This document shows, piece after piece, positions 10,870 to 23,896 of a DNA stretch of 64,000 nucleotides (position 1 is its first letter; every line of letters starts with the position of its first letter). Source of the DNA: Chondrilla cf. caribensis (taxonomy: Eukaryota > Porifera > Demospongiae > Chondrillida > Chondrillidae); contig OZ026550.1 in assembly GCA_964020155.1 (NCBI GenBank), positions 3,987,852 to 4,051,851 on the forward strand, written 5' to 3'. The translations under genes and the position numbers were made by a program. The notes beneath the pieces are model-generated. The model worked only from the letters and a program-made list of their open reading frames with translations. It had not been told where the DNA came from and ran no database searches.

Positions 10870-12320
10870 CATAAGCCCTGGTAACGTCTCTTGACAGCTA
10901 ACTGTCGACAATTTACAGCTCTGATCATCCTACAGATCCTTCCATATCTTTGTCATCAGAGCAACTTCAAACGTAGTTTTGGTCTTAAAGGTTCTGTAAA
11001 GTTTGCTCGCTGGAATGTGCGTACATTGGGTAAACCTACTAAGCAGAATATGCAGTTAAGAGAGCTTACAAGATAAAAAGATTGAATTTGCTGTGTTGTC
11101 TGACGTTCAATGGTGTAGTCATAGAGAGTTGGTTATACATGGTTCCAACTTCCTGTATTCAGGACCCTTAGAACATCAACACTGCACCAAAGTTGTTGCT
11201 CTGGTGTTGACCGATACCACTACCTCTGCATGGAAGGCGGCAGGGTAAACCTGTGACCCTGTGTCTGAGAGGATATTGAGAGTACGTTTGAAACTTCACA
11301 CCGGTTACTTATCTCTTATTGCTGTACAGTCAGACCTCACTTATCCGCACACATCCGTTTCAGGTGGATTTGCGGATAAAGTGAGGGAACTGGATAAGGG
11401 AGGGTGCAGCATTGCATGCATTCATCATGGGCATATATGCATCCACATGTATATGCATCCACTAATGATGATTAGTCAGAATCCGACCAATTTTACCAAG
11501 GCTTGCAGACCACCATCTTGAAACATGACATGGTGTTGGTTGCAAGTGATTTCAATGTCAGAGTGGGGAGAAGTGAGGGAAACTGGAATGGTATTCTCAG
11601 AGAGTAGTGTCCAGATAGAAGAAATGAGAATGGTGAACGTTTGATCAATTTATGCCCCTGTAACAACCTTGTGGTCACAATTACCCAATTTAAGCATCTT
11701 CCATGTCACCAGATGACTTGGTATCATCCAGCAGAAAGGGAACAAAGGAGATATACTGCCATCAGGCATCAAGCGGGTATACTCACAGTTGAGTTTATGA
11801 TTAGAGAGAGGAGACTGCAATAGCTAGGGCATTTAACTTGAATGGATCAAGCAAGGACCCCACGTCAGCTAATGGTGTTCCATCCTGAAGGTAGCAAGCA
11901 CTCCCCGGGGGTCAGAACATCATTGGAATGATGTGGTGACACAAGATCTGAGGCAAGGAGGAATATTGTCGGACTGGAAACAGTTTTCCCAAGACAGGGA
12001 CAAGTGGAGAGGCATGGTGGCCAATGTGGTCGAGTACCTCAACAGAAAGGCTGAAGAGAAGGAGCAGGGAAGAAAGAAGAAAAGATGAGGAGAAGTGAGC
12101 AGGCATTCATGCCAGCGTCAGCATGGAACTGCAGTCACAGAGAATGCTCTTCCACTGCTCAATCTAAAGCTGTTTTGGTGAATCATCACAGACAAAAGCA
12201 TGGTTCTCAGTCCACAATTCGCATGCCATGTCCACAAGGTAGCCTTCTCTTCTGCCCTCAAGGACTGCAAAATCACATCACAACAAAGCCAGTGCAGCCT
12301 GCACCAGTCATCATATCGAA
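10870..12320 (+). mobile_element. Decayed LINE, reverse transcriptase deleted (A1)
   Basis: Conceptual translation of the plus strand gives an endonuclease/exonuclease/phosphatase N-terminus (FARWNVRTLGKP, LYSGPLEHQH, LKLHTGYLSLIAVYA, VASDFNVRVGRSEG). It then jumps directly to the segment that normally follows a LINE reverse transcriptase (MIRERRLQ.LGHLT.MDQAR.PRQL). A C2H2-type tail follows (WNCSHRECSS...HHRQKHG). The polymerase domain is missing. Stops and frameshifts are frequent. The 3' end abuts a (TG)n array. The A2 copy has the same deletion. Confidence 0.75.
11327..11449. mobile_element. ~123 bp TA-flanked insertion inside the A1 LINE relic
   Basis: A2 reads GCTGTATATGCATCC near 25970. 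A1 has extra DNA at this TA, beginning CAGTCAGACCTCACTTATCC. The start resembles the CAGTGRAACCTC ends of the MITEs near CNOT9. The right end is not a clear inverted repeat, so the element may be truncated. Confidence 0.5.
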
Positions 12321-12329
12321 TGCAGAAGT

Positions 12330-12402
12330 GTGTGTGTGTGTATGTGTGTGTGTGTGTGTGTGTGCGTGTGTGTGTGTTTGCGTGACAGTGTGTGTGTCAG
12401 GG
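12330..12402. repeat. (TG)n microsatellite at the LINE 3' end
   Basis: An interrupted TG array of ~70 bp directly after the LINE relic. The A2 counterpart at 26873-27082 is three times longer. Confidence 0.9.
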
Positions 12403-13756
12403 GATGATACCTATAGGTCTGTTAACTATAATTATGCATATGATTACCCGTGTTGATGCGATTACCTATGTTATAATAGGAGATTGATATGAAATAGACA
12501 ATAATCTTTACAAGATCGAGATAAACACATGCACACTCTTAACCTTTAAATGATATAATAATCCTCAGGGAGCTAAGAGCATTGGTATGTGATTTCAGGC
12601 ACAGTTCACCAGCCTCTGAGGCATTGGTGTTAGTGCGGATTATCGAGGCCGCCATGCACCGATAGGTGCCGTACACAACTCCCATGGGAGGTATATCACA
12701 GAGCTCACTGACATGTCAAACTCAAATTGCACTATTACTAGACCCATGTACGCTAAGCAACCCTTGCAACAAGGATCAATGCTTGTACTGTGTTTGGCAT
12801 TACCCAATTTTTCCTGTCCTCAATTCACTTATTTGACCACTACTCCTCTGTGGTAAGTGTGAACGGTACAGGATGCTCTTCCTTCTCATGACCCAAGGGT
12901 AACCATAATGTACTATCTGTCCATTATGTGCCTCCAAAAGGGGGAACGGGGCTACAGATTCAAAGGGGCATACACACATGTACCAATACTTAGCTATAGT
13001 ATGTAGAAATATAGGTACGTACATATTTACATACATATAAGAGTACATAGGTATATATATGCATACATACCTATACAATCTATCTGTTATCACAATCAGC
13101 TAAAAAAATAGGACACACTTGAACTCCACATGGTATATGATAGAGGCACTAGCTGTAATTCTAAACAGAGTTACTACATTCATACAATATTATTGTACCC
13201 TTAATTTATTGTGGTATTAATGAATCTTCTTTAATAATGGATAAACTTTGTGCATATGAAGTGAATTATTATGATAATAATTATAATATGAATGCAAATT
13301 TCTCATGTTAATCATGCTACAGAACACTATCATATATATAAACCTTCACTGAAACTAATCATTGCTTAAGTGTACATGCTGGCACAGACGTGTGCATGCA
13401 CAAGTGCATATCACACAATTTCTTTATTAATACCCCCATCACCACTAAGCTTCGATCGTCCTTTCAATTGAAATGAACCCTCTCCACTATCAGTTTTCTT
13501 CATATTATATATGCATGGTGGACCACAATAGTAGTAGTGGTTGAGGCTCTTATGCCAGCAAATTATCATTATTGTTACATATACTAATATTTTTACAATA
13601 AGCACATTGTAATAGAATACACGTACCTTTCAAATGTAAAAGAAATAATTTTAACGATCCACACAAACTAAATCACTGCTCACTAGCACTCTACTGCTAA
13701 TAACAACAACATGCAGGTTAGTGAATTGTACTCATTCTCCACTTGAAGATGGAGAG
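12403..13756. other. Non-coding spacer, 3' flank of TRIM copy 2
   Basis: 12540-13080 is homologous to 27210-27770 and 40730-41280. 13600-13740 matches 36500-36640 (GCTCACTAGCACTCTACTGC), so copies 2 and 4 share a 3' flank. I see no gene. Confidence 0.6.
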
Positions 13757-15763
13757 TTAGAGTTTGACAATCCTACTGTTACCACAATCAGCTACAAAAA
13801 TAAAGCTGTTGTCATCAATAGCCACTCCAAAAGGAGATTTCAGTCCAACATCTCTTACTTCATATACACATTCTCCACTTGGTGTGAAGATGGAGAGTTT
13901 GTTAGCCTTCCGGGATGCTACTACAATATGGCCATCTTTAGTGAGAGCTAGACCAGTTGGTGTTTTTAAGACTTTCTTTCCGAACTGTAGAACAAAGCGG
14001 CCATCTTGTTGGAAGACTTGAACACGATTGTTGCTACGATCACTAACATACACTAAACCATCTTGAGCGATACAGATCTGTTCTGGACAGTTGAACTCTC
14101 CTGGCTGTGATCCTTTGGACCCAAAGGAGTACTTGAACTCTCCATCCTCACTGTACGCTATTATCTTATGACTATCATAGTCAGCTACAAATAATAGTCC
14201 TTTGTTATTAACTGCTAGTCCACTAGGTACACCATGTTTGTCTGATCCAAATTTTCTAACAAGCTCTCCATTTGGTGTGTACACTGTATTCTGCTTCCTG
14301 TAATCGTTGACTGCTATGTTACCATCACTGAGTTCAGTAACACCCTGAAAGTGGGATCCATCAATGTAGAATACGTCATCTCTTACACCAAATGTCTTCA
14401 ATAATTCACTATTTCCATCAAAAATACAGATCTCTTTGTTCTCTTTGTCTGTAGCTAACAACAACCCACTCCTGGTGACTGACAGTGCTCAGAATTTTCT
14501 CTCCTTTTGAGGATCTCTGATTTCTTGTTTGATAGTGTTCAGATAACATATCTCCACCTTCACTGGACTGCCTCTGATGTGGTCACCATTCACGGTCACA
14601 ACCAGTTTGGACTGGTTAGATGGGACACACTTGAACTCCACCTGGTATGTACCATCTCCTTTGTCCTCCACTTGACCCGACACTGGAACTCCACATGTAG
14701 TTGGAGTGAGGACTGCTCTCACATTCTCTCCTCCAAACGCACACTGACTACCACTGTGGTCTCTAGTCACTACCTTGAAGCTAGGTGGCTTACTCCAAGG
14801 ACGACATACCACAGTGTTGTTGGCTATGTCCAGTCCTTCCATGGTGCAGTTTGGAGGATGAGCTCCCAAGGACACACGACCCATTGTGGACAAGACCTTC
14901 TCTACATCATCTCTCTTCTCGTCTACAAAGTGGATATTGGAACTGGAAGGAGGGGGCAGAGGGGTGGGTGTGGATGTCAATGTGGACATTCTCTGGACCA
15001 TCACTCTACGAACAGACAACTGTTCTCTTGTTGTACCATTGTGGATGATATCCTCAGTCGTTGTCTTGAACTGCCCTAGCTGATTCAATTTGTGTTGAAG
15101 AACTTTCCTGTATTCTTCTAGCTCATTTCTTTTCTTCTTTGCAACTTCTTCCACTTCAGCAACTAGGATGGCACAGCGATTGGTGACAGACTCGAATATG
15201 TCGCTTTTTAGGGCAGTAATGTTTTGTTTGGAGCGATTTTCTTGTTCATGAATTCTTACAAGTTGGTTGTCGACATCTTGTAGGGAGGTGGCCATTATCT
15301 CCAATCTCTTATTGGCTGATTTGATGCACTGAACAAAAGGCTGTTTGTTCATCTTACCAACATCTTCATCAACAAACACCACTCTGTGTGACTGGTGAGG
15401 ACCCACAACTGGACATACCGCACAGATCACTTCCTCACAGTCTTGACAGTAGAGCTCTAATTCTTTCTTGTGGATGGAGCAAAGAGGAGACTTTCCGAGG
15501 TCAACAGAACCTTTTTTCAGCACTTCTTCGAGCGAAATGACTTTGTGCTTCTTCAGGAACGCTCCAGATTGATGAACACTTTGACACTCCTCACAGAGTG
15601 GACCAGGACAATCAGAACAGAATGCTACAGCTAACTGAGGAGATTCGTGTTCAGCGTAACAGAAAGTACCTTCTTCTTCGCGCGCTCTACTAATGACTTT
15701 CCTTTTAGCGAACGAGTGACTCGAAAAACCGTCAACGGGAACGTCGAATACTTCTTCGCACTG
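13757..15763 (-). pseudogene. TRIM-NHL gene, copy 2 (RING deleted, nonsense codon)
   Basis: Homology to copies 3 and 5 starts at the last Cys of the RING (15763). The first ~59 residues are gone and the sequence joins DNA equivalent to that ~220 bp upstream of the copy 5 start (44265 onward), a deletion of about 390 bp. The B-boxes (ESPQLAVAFCSDCPGPLCEE; HKKELELYCQDCEEVICAVC), coiled coil and filamin repeat are open. A TGA at 14489-14491 replaces the Arg of the motif EREFRALSV at the filamin/NHL boundary, a CGA-to-TGA change. The NHL part (13757-14464) stays open and most resembles copy 5, including the YI.GSHF insert in blade 1-2. Confidence 0.85.
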
Positions 15764-16299
15764 CACAATATCAGCAATACACACAATACACAATATCAGC
15801 TATCAAGAGGGATCATATATCAACCCTACAACGTACCAGAAACTTGTACAGGTACATACACATATGTACACGTTATCATATACGTACATCACTTGCTGTG
15901 AAATATGACAAGTTTGTATACAACAATCTTTTAACTTTGCTCATTCATTTCATCATTATAATCATTATGATTACTTTTTATATATAGTACAAAAGTAATC
16001 ACTATTAGTATAGGGCATTAGTGCAATATAAACATTTTACACCTATTGTTCATATGCACACACACATATACATACAAATCAATTACAACTCAAAAAAGAA
16101 GTGAAATACATTATTTACATTCAATGTTAATTATAACATACACGTACATATGTACAAATCCGTTATAACAGCACAATTTGAAGTGATATGCATATATGTA
16201 CTATTCCAATGTGCAAGATAATGATAATAATGATTAATTTATCTAGATCCTTCACGACCAATAGATAATACAAATAATACAGTTCTTTAACTGTATCTC
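15764..16299. other. Non-coding spacer
   Basis: AT-rich and homologous to 44265-44650 upstream of copy 5. No ORF resembles a protein family. Confidence 0.6.
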
Positions 16300-16926
16300 T
16301 GGACTACTCATGGCCACAATTAGTTTCAACAGAACCGCCTGCGGTGGAATAAGCGAGGTAGACTGTACTTCATTGACTTGCAGTAGGTGAGATTGAGAGG
16401 GACATTCCTATCATAGCTGAGACCGAAATTTAGCGTGTTCTCTGATTTGTGTTTCTTCAGGACATTAGCTGTTCTGTGCAGGCCGTGACACTCCTCACAG
16501 AGTGGACCAGGACAATAAAGACAGAAAGTAACAGACAACTGAGGAGATTCGTGTTCAACGCAATAGAACTTGAATTTATTTTTTTCTTCGCGCAATTTAC
16601 TTGAGATGAACTCACTTTTGGCTGACGATTCGCCCTCAACATAAACTTCGAATTCTAAATTCCCTGCAAATAACTAGAATAAGATCATCTTTATTAATTA
16701 ATTTTTTGTTATAATTAATACTTCTTTACACTGCGAACAAGACACTTTGTTCTTTATGGGTTTATCGCGGCATTCTTTCTTCTCGCAAACCTTCATTGAG
16801 TGTGAACAAGGAAGATAATACAGTTCTTTAACGTTGTCTCCACAAGAAACACAAGAAAAGTCCAAATCGTTCCTTGCTAAAGGCTGCCCAGCTGCCCCGG
16901 CCCGTGGACATGGAAAGATCAGCCAT
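16300..16926 (-). pseudogene. Second-subfamily TRIM relic with a 48 bp intron
   Basis: Exon 1 on the minus strand encodes a RING (DFSCVSCGDNVKELYYLPCS, then ECRDK and VSCSQCKE). A 48 bp intron at 16674-16721 (GTATTA...TTCTAG) separates it from exon 2. Exon 2 encodes LFAGNLEFEVYVEGESSAK followed by one B-box (FYCVEHESPQLSVTFCLYCP, then CEECHGLHRTA). The likely ATG at 16926 is out of frame with the RING, and the gene stops after the first B-box at 16326, so coiled coil, filamin and NHL parts are absent. The main TRIM copies have no intron here. Confidence 0.7.
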
Positions 16927-17979
16927 TTTGTCGGCCTTGTTCTGAGCGTCGACACGTTAGTATGACGCTGCCCTAATCAAGGGATAATCCGGCAATAACT
17001 GATGGTATAACAAGTTGTATGTACTCATACGTGTGTTAACGATGTACATAATTACCCAAGTACAAGTACAATGCTATGTTATACCAGGAAATTGAGATAG
17101 AATAGACAATAATATGCAACATCCAGTTCTACCAGGGAAAAAAAAGGGATAATCCTGATTCTGACACAATTCTGGTAGTTCGGGAATAAACAGTTCACAA
17201 TGCTAGACCTTAGAACTAGAAGACAACTACAGTGTTCCACTGGTGGTGGTCACTCTCAGTTATTATACAACATACCTGACAGTGAACATGTGATGGTTAT
17301 AGTCACCGGTGATCGATGGGAAATACCTCGTTCTACCTCATGCCATACATGGAGGTTGCATGGATGAGAGTCTGTATATTATATACAAGCTGAGATTAGA
17401 TGCTGCTGAAGATTCAGGGCTATGTGCATGTGGATTACATGATATTATGTGCAGGCTCAGGTACAACCAATTCCTACCATGATCATATATAGAAAGTACA
17501 TACATACGTATACGGAATCTACAAATTATGTCACTGTAGCTAATGTAAACACATAGCACTACATGTGTTCACAGCAGAGTTCAGAATGTGGTCATGAAAC
17601 TTACTAGAAAGGTCCAGAGGTCTTCCTTCCTAGGAGTTCAGGTATACATGCAACAACACTTCACTCGTGATTACGACAATCGTTAAGAATAGGAACTACT
17701 TATAAACGCACGTACATGATTTTGTAGATTAGGTAACGCAGAGTACGGAGGTACATGCCACTAATAAGAAGTTTGAAAACAGACAAACGTACTAACCAAT
17801 GCATGTGTCTACATGTGTGCCAGTGGGCATGCTTGCAATATAATTTCAAGTTGTGTGCAGTGTTGTACTAGTTACAACAGTAATGCATGCTGTAATAATA
17901 ATAATATTAATATTCAATAGTATAACATGTTCTACACAAAGTCTTAAGACTCTCATGACAATCCCCTATATTTGCTGAC
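16927..17979. other. Duplicated non-coding spacer (A2, part 1)
   Basis: Homologous to 2380-3732 but with a single copy of the block that is doubled at 2821-3665. I see no gene. Confidence 0.65.
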
Positions 17980-18063
17980 TCAGCATTTCCACTGAGGGCA
18001 GAACTTAACCAGACTAGGCCTTCGTGTCCTTTTTCCAAAAAAATTCTTCAGTGATCCTCCCAT
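17980..18063 (-). pseudogene. ARF-like GTPase vestige (A2)
   Basis: Same exon-4-tail to exon-1-head junction as at 3733-3816, with the ATG at 18063 and the TGA at 17980-17982. The shared junction shows that the deletion came before the A-unit duplication. Confidence 0.75.
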
Positions 18064-19983
18064 GACCTCCACTGACCTGGAGAAACTGAGGACTATAATA
18101 CGTATGTGTGAATAATATTACGAAGCATAATAATTATTTCATACTTATACCTGTACACCTAGTGTGCTCAGATCTGGGAGCTCGAGGTGACTGGTTATTG
18201 AAATTATTTCAATTGGTGAGGTACAGACATATGTACACATGTACGTACGTTAACGTTCTTATCTATAATAATTGTACAATGTACATATTATGTACATAGG
18301 TATTATGCAAACTCCATGTTGACTACAACCACAATTGCACATTACTGAATGTGTTCTAATTCAATGTCCATATGCGCATATATCATACATACATACATTA
18401 TAGGTATACTGCAATAGTAATAATAGTCAAGGATTGACTGTTTCAAGCACACCATAATATTATTATACAGTACTCATTTATGTCAATCTAATTACAATTG
18501 CACTTCTACCAACTACAGGAGGATTACAATAGAATGTATGTCCAATTATCATTAAGCTATGGTAAGACTACAAATTTCACTGGACGTAAATTATTACTTT
18601 ATGCTACAGTAACTGTGTATGACTACAATTACAGTGTATATGTAGCAGAAATTATATTCTGATTCAAGGAGGATTAATATATGTACCACAGATGTAGAAA
18701 GAGAGGTGCTTTGAAATCCTTGAGCTAAAGGTCTTTCCACTCCAAATAAGATCCTACAAACATACACACATTGTATGATGAACATGCACACATGATATGT
18801 ATGCACTGTTCATGTGGTATAGCAAGTACAATTTGTCAAGAGAATTCTATGATTGCACATACTCCCGGTTAGTACATACACTTCTCTAAGTCCTTAGCTC
18901 ATGTGCACTATATAAGCAGGTATTGATAGTAAGTACCTCTGATAAGAAGTACAGACTTTGGTGCACCCTTCAAGGTACATACTTACTACATAGGTCAGAC
19001 TGTACATGTAAGTACAATTATATAATATGTATAATATAAGTGCATATCTACATACTGTATAATTATTATAACATTGAAAAAATTACATAATGTAACTTTG
19101 AAAACTAGAATGTTCAGCTGTTGATACCTAGTATGTACTTACGTACACTGCCCATACAAACTACACATGGTGTATTGTTGACAATGCTTAAACTACGTAT
19201 AATATGTCTTTACACAGTATATGCACATACATACGTACACACACAGTAAATATATCTGATGTACTTGTACAAAGTAATAAACCTTACATACATTAATAAT
19301 ATTTATTATGTACATACAGCTCATGCATACAAAATATTAACTGCATGTACGTATATATTATTATAATATTATGTACGTACATTTGTATGTTTGTGCGAAT
19401 GGTGGGTCTAGTAATTCACCGTCAGTCTAAATTGTGTCAATGCTTGTCTCAATTGCATTGATATCCGATTTTAATCAAAACACATAAGAATGACATTCAA
19501 TTAAGCACTATTGAGCAAATTAGAGCCCTGGAGTTTTCTCTGCCACGTGTGCACACCATCCTCACTTTGCTAGCGTGTTATACCACAGATGCGAAACAAA
19601 CATATTGATACACTCATGATGTACATACAAACGTTTAGGCTCCATTTATGCTCAACAGTCTCTTCTGTTGAACGACTTTCAGCTTTCTTACACCAGAAGA
19701 GTGACCTCAAACAAGTAGCAAAATTCGGTTAATGTTTACACATCCTGTATGTCATGTTTATATATGTTACATTCTTGCAATTGCAAAAAGGTATGTTTTA
19801 CCAAAGTACAACCACATTATACCTGTTATATGTACGTACCATACCATTGTACAAATGTATCCACAAATGTACACTAACAGTAGGTAAAAATGCCTGGTAT
19901 GTATAGTCAAGAGGTGAGAATGTGTGCACTATGTACAATGAACAGTTGAAGCTCTTCAAACAGACTCATGAGGCTGAGATCAG
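18064..19983. other. Duplicated non-coding spacer (A2, part 2)
   Basis: Collinear with 3817-5396. It keeps a ~410 bp segment (about 19187-19600) that A1 lost. I see no gene. Confidence 0.6.
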
Positions 19984-20280
19984 ATGTTATATGTTAGAAT
20001 ATATACTCACAATAGTGTGTACCTGAGAGGAGGTGAAGATCAAAATCTGCACATGCCAGACAAATACACTGGTTTCACCATTAACAACAAAATGACCACT
20101 GATCCAAGAAGGGAGAAGGAATATTATCATTGTTTTGAAAATTTAACTACAGAAAGAAACAAACCAGGCATGATACATGTGTACCAAAATAAATTATACA
20201 TTACAGGAGATACAATATGTACTAATTATTATTATATACATGTTTACAAGATGAGATGTTTTACAAGATCCAGAGTTTAG
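19984..20280 (+). CDS. Small ORF conserved between A units, unknown (A2)
   Basis: A 98-codon counterpart of the ORF at 5397-5681, with the same start region and the same C-terminal YYYIHVYKMRCFTRSRV. Frame is preserved despite three length differences. Unrecognised; it may be a chance ORF. Confidence 0.25.
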   Translation: MLYVRIYTHNSVYLRGGEDQNLHMPDKYTGFTINNKMTTDPRREKEYYHCFENLTTERNKPGMIHVYQNKLYITGDTICTNYYYIHVYKMRCFTRSRV

Positions 20281-20576
20281 AGCGTATACCCCCAAGGGGG
20301 GGAGGATATTAATATCACATGTATGGCATGTATTTCCCTCATCAATATTACCCCAAAGTAATAATGGCTTCGAATAGGGATTTTGGACTGCGAAGTTCCC
20401 AACAACAGTTAATATTGGCTTATTGCATGCTTTATTGAAAGAAATCCCAAAATAGGCAAGTTATTTCAACTTGTTTTTACAGCTGATCAAAGAGCTGAGC
20501 TGTTAAGTGATTAATTCATTATTTTCATAACAAGAGTCCAACAGGAAAAGGACCGGAAGTGTGCAAATAACGTTGA

Positions 20577-20579
<3 letters not shown>

Positions 20580-20643
<64 letters not shown>

Positions 20644-20651
20644 ACACACAC
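20580..20651. repeat. (CA)n microsatellite
   Basis: A CA array in the same position relative to the collagen-like gene as the one at 5980-6048. Confidence 0.95.
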
Positions 20652-21149
20652 TTCTTGTCTTGAGAATGAACTATGAGATGTTGGGGATACTGGATCAACA
20701 AGGACTACAAGGAACTTCTAGGCATTCAGAAGCACTAGGAGATGTTGAGGATACACAAGTGAACGCATTTTGATGGGTTCAGTCAACCAGCCAACGATCA
20801 AATTACATTATGGGAAGACCTACAGTTATTCACTAGTGCAACCATGCAGGCTTTAATGTAACAATAGCTATAACAACATCATGCATAACTAAGGTATAAA
20901 GAAGTTAAGGTGGTCATGCACTGTGATCGTGACTTCATAGGTCACGCAATGTTGTTTAAATCGTTACAGTGCTATATACATAGGTTTTAGGGAGGGAGGG
21001 AGGGAGGGAGAGAATTACTAATGTATGATTTCACAATCTTGTGATGTGTGGGAAATGGGATTGATTCTCATAATACCCATTCTCTGTTGACATCAATAAA
21101 AGGTACCCTATACACACAGTTCTATATTGAACATACTTAGAAATACACA

Positions 21150-23024
21150 ATGAATATCATTAAAGTGGACCTGTTCTCCCAGACTATAAAAACAGCTTGT
21201 TCTGTTGGGTTACCACAAACCAGCACTGAGAAATCTAGAGAGTTGACTGGAGTTACAGTTATGGCTTCAAGCATTCAGGTCTTTCTACAAGTCTCTCTTT
21301 TGTGCTGTGTGGTGACTACCAGTATTGGGGGTATCACTGATTGGCAAAAGGCATTTTCACAACTTGAAAACAAAGTGAAGGCTTCACAAGAAGAAATCAA
21401 GTCACTCCACCAAATGATAGAACAGTTGGAGAAGAGACTGGAACCACTCGAAGCAAAAGGTACATTATTTGGCAAGGTTAAAATACCATCAGCAGTCCCT
21501 ACTCTTCATACTTGATAATCAGGACTGTCCTCCTGCTGACTAGGGGTAATGAGTACATGTCATTGTATGTCGCCACCCAACGGTATTGAGTGGTAAGAAA
21601 GTATGCAATGAAATATACAATAGCTAATTTGAAGATTGTATTGACTAAGAAACTCATTCCAAGCATTACGAGAATCATTATAAATTGGGAGTTGGATCCA
21701 TACAGGCACAAATTACTTGGCAAGGGCAGAAACAAGTAAGTCGTTCGTAAGTAACTCATAAAGCTGTCGACCCTGCCCTTGAATTCCTTGCGTCAATTTT
21801 ACATTTAACAAAGCCTTACACTCCAATTATTATCCATTTCTTAATTCTTGGCATTCACACATTACTAGCAGCACATCAGTGGTGTCAATTGGAATAGTTC
21901 ATGTCTGTATGCATGTACAAAGGACAAAAGTCAGGTTTTCATTTAGAATCTGAAAAGACAAACAACAGTGAAAATATGTGATAGCTTGTACAAAAATCTT
22001 GTCTGAATGTACTTGTTGTACTACAACAAGTACATATCACCATACCAAAAATGAACACCCTATTACATGCAGGGGAGTCTCCCACTAGCTGCTCTCTCAT
22101 GGATACATAAGTGTACAAATTCATATTATACATTGAATACAGTATGTGCTAATTCATAAAATATTATAATCATGTTGCTAGTTTGGATTTCATGAACTCA
22201 TTGCTTTCTAAACAGATAAACTCCTGGAAAGATCTAGACGACAAGACGATTGCAATTGTCCACCTGGACCAAAAGGGGATAAAGGAAAACCGGGACTGAA
22301 TGGGTATAATGGAACAAAGGGTGAAAAGGGAGACACTGGGCCACAAGGGGGGAGGGGTGAAAAAGGAGAGCTAGGACAGCCAGGAGCTAAAGGAGACATA
22401 GGACCCCGAGGACCAATAGGAATTAATGGAACAAAGGGTGAAAAGGGTGACCTAGGAGATAATGGAGTTAATGGAACAAAAGGTGAACGTGGAGAAAAAG
22501 GACAACCAGGAAATGTTGGACAGAAAGGTGAACCAGGAGTGAAAGGAGACACAGGACTCCCAGGACGTAATGGAGCAGATGGTATAAGAGGAAAATCTGG
22601 AAAGCGGGGAGAAAAGGGACATCAAGGAGAAAGAGGACCACAAGGAGCACAAGGAGTTATTGGAAAAAAGGGTCAAAAAGGTGAATTAGGAGATAATGGA
22701 GTAAATGGAACAAAAGGTGAACATGGAGAAAAAGGACAACCAGGAAATGTTGGACATAAAGGTGACCCAGGGCTGCCAGGACGCAATGGAACAAAGGGTA
22801 ATAGAGGAAAACCTGGAAAGCAGGGTGAAAGGGGAGTGCAGGGACCACGAGGAGAAAGGGGACCACCAGGACCACATGGACCCCAAGGAAGGAATGGGAC
22901 AAAGGGAGAAAAAGGTGAACTAGGTGGTGAAAAGGGGGATCCTGGACCACCAGGAGAAATTGGACCCCAAGGACCACCAGGACCAAGTAATAATGGAAGA
23001 AAAAGGAGAGCCAGAACCAACTGA
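21150..23024 (+). CDS. Secreted short collagen-like protein (A2), two exons
   Basis: Exon 1 ends at 21459 and exon 2 is 22216-23024; the intron is 756 bp with the same phase and splice sites as A1. The preferred start is the ATG at 21261, which opens the signal peptide [16 protein letters not shown]. An upstream in-frame ATG is at 21150. Layout matches A1: signal peptide, heptad coiled coil, CNCPPGPKG link, Gly-X-Y domain with the single GELGGEK break, and RKRRART tail. It is 42 residues (14 triplets) shorter, lacking the [19 protein letters not shown] repeats before the C-terminus. It differs from A1 by scattered substitutions such as GDLGDNG for GDPGDNG. Both copies are open throughout. Confidence 0.85.
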
Positions 23025-23066
23025 TGGCACTCAGCATCACAAAGTATTTAGTAAGTGAAGATTATC

Positions 23067-23072
23067 AATAAA
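23067..23072 (+). terminator. Polyadenylation signal of collagen-like gene A2
   Basis: AATAAA lies 42 bp after the stop, as in A1. Confidence 0.6.
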
Positions 23073-23703
23073 TTCCAAGTATCGGAACTGAAATTAAAGA
23101 AAGAAACAAAACTAAAAATTAATTTTCCATTTATCTCAAATTGTTGAAATCAGTGCAAGAATTAGTGCAAAGCAGGTATAAGAGAATTACCATTCTGGAT
23201 ACTTAGATACTGGATAAGTAGTAAAAGGGTGACACTGTGTGCAAAATACTAAGTTGAACTATATACATCACATAAAATGATATGGTTTGAATTTGAAAAA
23301 AGATATTTTGCAACAATAATTGAAGTGTCAAAGATAACCCATTGCATCAAGAGACAAGAATACTAACTGACACACCTATAAATAGGTAGACATACAAGTA
23401 GTGAAATCTACAGAAGCTTTCATAAGAATGATCTATTATGATCATGAGCATGCCAGCGTAATGTACACAACACTTTGACCTATAGCTATAGAGTCAATGA
23501 CATGTAGGTTTATTGCAAATACTGCTGATTGTGAACTGCCAAACTTCATTATATTATATATAATAATAGAGAATCTAGAGACAATCACCATGCAAGTAAG
23601 GTCAATCAAAAATGTACAAGCGTAATCGAAACATGAATCTCTTACAAAATCCCTATTATACCTATTGGATTTTAGAATTTAGAATCTGACACTGCATGTC
23701 TTT
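23073..23703. other. Non-coding spacer with the MITE empty site
   Basis: Homologous to 8600-9857 without the 629 bp insertion; AACTATATACATCAC near 23258 is the unoccupied target. I see no gene. Confidence 0.7.
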
Positions 23704-23896
23704 GTACGGAGGAACGTCTAATACTTCTTTACACTATGAACAAGTCACTGTGATTTTAATAGCTTTATCGCGGCATTCTTTCTTCTCGAAAACCTTGAAG
23801 TTCATTGAGCAAGGGAGATAATACAGCTCTTTAACTTCATCTCCACAACAAACATGAGTAGATAGGCTGACCCGTGGGCACAGAAACCTCCATCAT
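23704..23896 (-). pseudogene. RING-end relic of a second TRIM subfamily (A2)
   Basis: The minus strand reads VCCGDEVKELYYLPC...FEKKECRDKAIKITVTCS, then a stop in place of Gln, then CKEVLDVPPYK. The initial ATG is in another frame. Sister of 9858-10039. Confidence 0.7.

Noticed and set aside
13721..13951. Plus-strand ~75-codon frame repeated at the 3' end of each TRIM copy
   Set aside because: Antisense of the conserved last two NHL blades.
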